The notes below the pieces were generated by a model. The model was not told the origin of the DNA. It ran no database searches and saw nothing but the letters and a program-made list of their open reading frames with translations. A DNA stretch of 51,773 nucleotides from Planctomycetaceae bacterium (GTDB taxonomy: Bacteria; Planctomycetota; Phycisphaerae; Phycisphaerales; UBA1924), in contig JAIYDA010000003.1 of assembly GCA_027487735.1 (NCBI GenBank), forward strand, positions 1 through 51,773. Direction: 5' to 3'. Shown here in pieces: positions 48,674-51,773 of this stretch (position 1 is the stretch's first letter; each line of letters begins with the position of its first letter). The position numbers and the translations under genes were made by a program.

Positions 48674-49690
48674 CTACTCGACCAACCGATCCACCGGCAG
48701 CTGCGGTGCCTCCACATGGCTCAGCGCCGCACTCAGCAGCGCGCCCCACACCCGCGCCTCCTGCTCCAAGTCTCGCCAAAGCAGCGAGCCCGCCCGCACA
48801 TACACCACCCGCTCCTCGATTCTCGACCCATCGCGCACCCGCAGTGCATCCTCCACCCGCGCCGCACCCTTGCGAATATCCACCACAATCGTCGCCCGCT
48901 CGAGCGCATACTGCCGGCACGTCGTCTCCGCCTTGCCACCACGCCCGAGCCCAAAGGGCACGAACGTCATCACATCCAGCCTGCGCGGCACGATCCGCAA
49001 AAACGTCGGCGCAAGCCACTCTGCCGCCGCGATGCCCAGCGCCCCAACCACCGCAATCTCCAGCAGCCCAAAGTCACTCCGCGGCAGGTTCAGCGCATGC
49101 CCCGTCTTCTTGAGCCCCCACACCAGCAACCCCGCCATCGCAAACAGCACCATCCGCTTCCACCACGGCACCGCGAGCTTCGTCGCCGAGTCCACCTCGT
49201 TGCCGCCGTTCGCCTTCGGAAAGCTCGCCGCTGCCCCGGGCCTCACGATCACCGGCTCAAACCGCTGCCGCGCCGACACGTGCGCCATCACCCGCGCGAT
49301 GTCCGCAGGCTTGCCAATCACCCGCAGCCGCGCGTGCACATTCCCCACCTGCGGCACGTCCATCTCGCCCACGTTCGCAAGCTGTGGCCCGCGACCACGC
49401 CCCAGCGATCGCACCCTCGCGACAAACTGCGCACCCAGTGACACCACGAGCCACCCGCTCACCGCGATCACCATGAGCGCCGGCACAAGCCACCACCCGG
49501 GCAGCCCTCTCGCGAAGCCAGTCAGCATCCCCAGGTTGCTCACCGCAAACAGCAGCAGCGTCACGACCACGCCCCACATGAGCAGCACCCGATAGCTCGA
49601 CACACCATCCGGCACCGCGCTCGAAGCCCGGGCGAAGTCGATGCCGTAGTGGGGGGGTTGGGGCGTGATCGCAGACGCGTCCGCAGGCAT
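48674..49690 (-). CDS. Four-span membrane protein, tandem paralogue B
   Basis: A 338-residue protein with spans at about residues 34-56, 67-88, 180-198 and 208-230, a loop of about 90 residues between the span pairs and a C-terminal soluble domain of ~100 residues. It has the same architecture as the next gene. Unknown function; no enzyme motif is visible. GGAG about 11 bases before the ATG is a possible ribosome-binding site. Confidence 0.65.
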   Translation of the reverse strand: MPADASAITPQPPHYGIDFARASSAVPDGVSSYRVLLMWGVVVTLLLFAVSNLGMLTGFARGLPGWWLVPALMVIAVSGWLVVSLGAQFVARVRSLGRGRGPQLANVGEMDVPQVGNVHARLRVIGKPADIARVMAHVSARQRFEPVIVRPGAAASFPKANGGNEVDSATKLAVPWWKRMVLFAMAGLLVWGLKKTGHALNLPRSDFGLLEIAVVGALGIAAAEWLAPTFLRIVPRRLDVMTFVPFGLGRGGKAETTCRQYALERATIVVDIRKGAARVEDALRVRDGSRIEERVVYVRAGSLLWRDLEQEARVWGALLSAALSHVEAPQLPVDRLVE

Positions 49691-49911
49691 GCCACGGCAT
49701 TCTCCAAAGGCGGCATTGTGTTACAGGGCACCGAATCCGCAGGCATCCGCCCTGCCGCTCGTTTCGATACCCAAGCACCGGACTCACCCCTCCGTCTCAG
49801 CGGGGCTCCCAACGAGCCCCCACTCGAAGACCGTGCCCACTTGACCCCCGCCCGCACCCCTCCTAACTTTCCCTCCCAGGCTTGCCGATACGGCTCGTCT
49901 CGGTCCAACTC

Positions 49912-49983
49912 GCGGGCGTAGCTCAGTGGTAGAGCGCTACCTTGCCAAGGTAGAAGTCGAGGGTTCAAGTCCCTTCGCCCGCT
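49912..49983 (+). tRNA. tRNA-Gly (anticodon GCC)
   Basis: A 72-nt cloverleaf. The acceptor stem GCGGGCG/CGCCCGC is perfect. The D arm has GCTCAGTGGTAGAGC, the anticodon stem CTACC/GGTAG holds loop TTGCCAA (anticodon GCC), and the T arm GAGGG/CCCTT holds loop TTCAAGT. Discriminator U; CCA not encoded. Confidence 0.96.
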
Positions 49984-50013
49984 TTTCAAAGTTCCCTCCC
50001 CCAACTAGCCCTG

Positions 50014-50046
50014 CCTTCCGCCTCACAATCAGCGGAAGGTTTTTTT
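50014..50046 (+). terminator. Rho-independent terminator of tRNA-Gly
   Basis: CCTTCCGC, a 10-base loop, GCGGAAGG (perfect 8-bp stem) and seven T. The clearest terminator in the window; it lies 30 bp past tRNA-Gly and 46 bp before the hflX start. Confidence 0.9.
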
Positions 50047-50060
50047 ACGCCCCGTTCTTT

Positions 50061-50092
50061 CTGCTCCCTGCTCCCCGCTCCCCGCTCCCCTC
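50061..50092 (+). repeat. Heptamer array CTGCTCC/CCGCTCC before hflX
   Basis: Two CTGCTCC and two CCGCTCC units plus a partial, directly abutting the hflX ATG. Reverse complement of the GGGGAGC units found after other genes. Confidence 0.8.
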
Positions 50093-51532
50093 ATGCCCTC
50101 TCGCGAACACAACCTTGGTGTCGCCGCCGAACGAACCGTCGTCGCGGCTGTCCGTCTGCCCAGCGCCATCTACGACGAAGCCGACCCGTTTGGCGAGCTC
50201 CGCAGCCTCGCTGAGCAGGCGGGCGCTGTCGTCGTGGGCGAGCTGCAGCAACGCCTCGAGCTTCCCATCGCCGCGACCTTCATGGGCAAGGGCAAGCTCG
50301 AAGAGCTGAAGAACCTCTGCGAAGAGCTGCAAGCAACCACGATCATCTTCGATCACGACCTTTCGCCTCGCCAGATCGGCAACATCGAGAAGGTCACGCT
50401 CCGCAAAGTACTCGATCGCAGCGAGCTCATCCTCGACATCTTCGCCAGCCGCGCCACCACCACCGAAGCCAAGCTGCAAGTCGAGCTCGCCCAGCTCGAA
50501 TACACCTACCCGCGCCTCAAGGCGATGTGGAACCACCTGGAACGCATGAAGGGCGGCGTCGGCACGCGCGGCCCGGGCGAGATGCAGATCGAGATCGACC
50601 GCCGCCTCGTGAACGACCGCAAGGTCGCGCTCCGGCGCGAGCTCGAGGGCATCCAGGCCCGCCGCCGGCGCGAGGTGCAGGCCCGCAAGCGCGAGCACTT
50701 CACCGTCGGCATCGTGGGCTACACGAACGCTGGCAAGAGCACGCTCTTCAACACCCTGACCGCAGGCGGCGCATACGCCGACGACCGCGTCTTTGCGACG
50801 CTCATGACGCGCACGCGCGAGTGGAGCCTGGGCGAGGGCGTGAAGGTGATGCTCAGCGACACCGTGGGCTTCGTGCGCGACATCCCCACGCACCTGGTCG
50901 CGAGCTTCAAGGCCACGCTCGAAGAGGCAACCCACGCCGACCTGCTGCTCGTCGTGCTCGACGTGAGCGACCCCGCCGCCGAGCTGCACTACGCCACCGT
51001 CATGCGCGTGCTCGACGAGCTCTTCGAAGAGGTCCGCAAGAGCGAGCACGCCGATGCCGACACGGGCGAGCCCTGGACGCCCCCGCAGCGCCTGCTGCTG
51101 CTGAACAAGGTCGATCGCCTACGCGACAACCGCGACCTGCTCGTGTGGCAACGCAAGGCCAGCATCGCCCTGCCCATCTGCGCCAAGGGGGACAACCTCG
51201 TGCAAGGCGAGGCCCGCACCGGGCTCGCGCAGCTCACCTCCGTCGTGCGCGACGTCTCACGAGGCGAACGCCAAGAGATGTTCATCACCATGCCCCTCGC
51301 CGACGCGAAGGCCATCAGCCTGCTCGAGCGACAAGCAACCGTCCTCAGCCGCACCTACAGCAGCGACAACTCACCCACCCCCTGCGTGCGCTTTCACGCC
51401 CGCATCGGCGTGCGCCAACTCGCCGCCCTGCAAAGCGCCTGCCCCGCCCTGCTTGCAACAACGCCCCAAGGCAAAGCCATCGCGCTCCCCCGCATCAACG
51501 CCGACGCACCCAAGCCCCGCTGGGGTTCGTAA
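50093..51532 (+). CDS. hflX: Ribosome-associated GTPase HflX
   Basis: A 479-residue GTPase that binds and splits 70S ribosomes under stress. The N-terminal HflX domain has GKGKLEELKNLCEE and FDHDLSPRQIGNIEK, with GGVGTRGPGEMQIEIDRR before the G domain. G1 is VGYTNAGKST near residue 209, G3 is DTVGF and G4 is NKVD. Switch I reads FATLMTRTREW where most family members have FATLDPTTR. A ~20-residue extra segment (SEHADADTGEPWTPP) precedes G4. No Shine-Dalgarno site exists, because the space before the ATG is a repeat array placed right after a terminator. Confidence 0.94.
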   Translation: MPSREHNLGVAAERTVVAAVRLPSAIYDEADPFGELRSLAEQAGAVVVGELQQRLELPIAATFMGKGKLEELKNLCEELQATTIIFDHDLSPRQIGNIEKVTLRKVLDRSELILDIFASRATTTEAKLQVELAQLEYTYPRLKAMWNHLERMKGGVGTRGPGEMQIEIDRRLVNDRKVALRRELEGIQARRRREVQARKREHFTVGIVGYTNAGKSTLFNTLTAGGAYADDRVFATLMTRTREWSLGEGVKVMLSDTVGFVRDIPTHLVASFKATLEEATHADLLLVVLDVSDPAAELHYATVMRVLDELFEEVRKSEHADADTGEPWTPPQRLLLLNKVDRLRDNRDLLVWQRKASIALPICAKGDNLVQGEARTGLAQLTSVVRDVSRGERQEMFITMPLADAKAISLLERQATVLSRTYSSDNSPTPCVRFHARIGVRQLAALQSACPALLATTPQGKAIALPRINADAPKPRWGS

Positions 51533-51549
51533 GCGAAGCCGACCAACCC

Positions 51550-51584
51550 CCGAATGCCGAATCCCGAGTTCCGAATGCCGTTTC
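51550..51584 (+). repeat. Heptamer array CCGAATG
   Basis: CCGAATG, CCGAATC, CCGAGTT, CCGAATG, then CCG: four 7-bp units between the convergent ends of hflX and the pseudouridine synthase gene. Confidence 0.75.
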
Positions 51585-51588
51585 GGAG

Positions 51589-51773
51589 CTACTCCCCAAC
51601 CACCCTCTTCAACTCTACAACTGTCCCCGCCCCCGCTACCTCTTCATACCCCTCCATCCCCCGCATCGTCCGCACCAGCGTCGCCATGTCCGCTCGCAGC
51701 GGAGCCTGAAACGTCATCCGCGTGCCGCTCATCGGGTGCTCAAAGCTCAGCATGCACGCGTGCAGCATCTGCC
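51589..51773 (-). CDS. Partial RluA-family pseudouridine synthase, C-terminal end
   Basis: The last 61 codons of a minus-strand gene whose start lies beyond the window. The frame reads QMLHACMLSFEHPMSGTRM near its upstream edge and ends at a TAG at 51589-51591. The LHAxxLSFxHP motif, with a following aliphatic strand (FQAPLRADM), is the C-terminal signature of RluA/RluC/RluD rRNA pseudouridine synthases. The catalytic Asp region is not in the window, so the subfamily cannot be assigned. Confidence 0.85.
   Translation of the reverse strand, partial: QMLHACMLSFEHPMSGTRMTFQAPLRADMATLVRTMRGMEGYEEVAGAGTVVELKRVVGE

Noticed and set aside
49649-49921. A 90-codon plus-strand frame between paralogue B and tRNA-Gly.
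   Set aside because: No domain, no ribosome-binding site, partly overlaps the tRNA and the paralogue B start; composition is Arg/Pro-rich shadow type.

Overview
The window is GC-rich chromosomal DNA, roughly two-thirds G+C by eye, from what is most likely a planctomycete of the class Phycisphaerae. The lineage is inferred from four things. A secreted protein carries a tandem C-terminal motif of the type DFNGDGLFPDDTDLVDFL. There is a prepilin-type DUF1559-like protein and a membrane protein with a GspG-like C-terminus. Several housekeeping enzymes (MurA, PurD, Dus) carry extra inserted segments. Many membrane or secreted proteins have Ala/Pro-rich tails. No phage, transposase, CRISPR array or rRNA operon is visible.

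Layout. 1-9.2 kb: a degenerate trypsin-like protein, murA, a small unknown, a CPBP-family membrane protease, purD divergent from it, a small membrane protein overlapping a DMT-family exporter, a secreted beta-propeller-like protein and a Nudix hydrolase. 9.2-12.5 kb: an MlaF-type ATPase and MlaD-type MCE protein (lipid transport), then a rhomboid protease. 12.5-16.4 kb: an unknown, a 3-hydroxyacyl-CoA dehydrogenase, a small lipoprotein, an isolated nuoB, and a two-gene islet with an FRG-domain protein. 16.4-24.9 kb: gltX, coaX overlapping a degenerate MnmE-like GTPase, a TPR membrane protein, truB overlapping a GT39-type glycosyltransferase, and a PAP2 phosphatase. 24.9-31.4 kb: small membrane proteins, a large membrane protein followed by an ABC ATPase, and a lipoprotein. 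31.4-36.9 kb: rny (RNase Y) with an unusually long structured leader, metF, a prepilin-like protein and dus. 37-41.4 kb: DUF3299-like protein, uracil-DNA glycosylase, a Pro/Ala-rich membrane protein, a ComEA-like protein, a GNAT acetyltransferase and tRNA-Val(GAC). 41.4-49.7 kb, all minus strand: an SMP-30-like protein, two ExbD, an ExbB/TolQ-type protein, a large secreted protein, an Ord/DapB-like dehydrogenase and two related unknown membrane proteins. 49.9-51.8 kb: tRNA-Gly(GCC) with a clear terminator, hflX, and the C-terminal end of an RluA-type pseudouridine synthase.

Three genome-level signals stand out. First, about a dozen genes lack a convincing Shine-Dalgarno site but have a TANNNT (or GATAAT) hexamer 5-9 nt before the start codon, which predicts leaderless or nearly leaderless mRNAs. 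Second, short tandem repeats with 7-, 8-, 10- and 12-bp periods recur between genes, and in two or three places inside coding sequences. Third, the 457-bp region before rny contains a series of strong hairpins, the last of which encloses the rny ribosome-binding site. None of the gene modules is an obviously new system. The FRG islet, the glycosylase that has lost its iron-sulphur cysteines, and the degenerate MnmE-like GTPase are the most unusual coding features.
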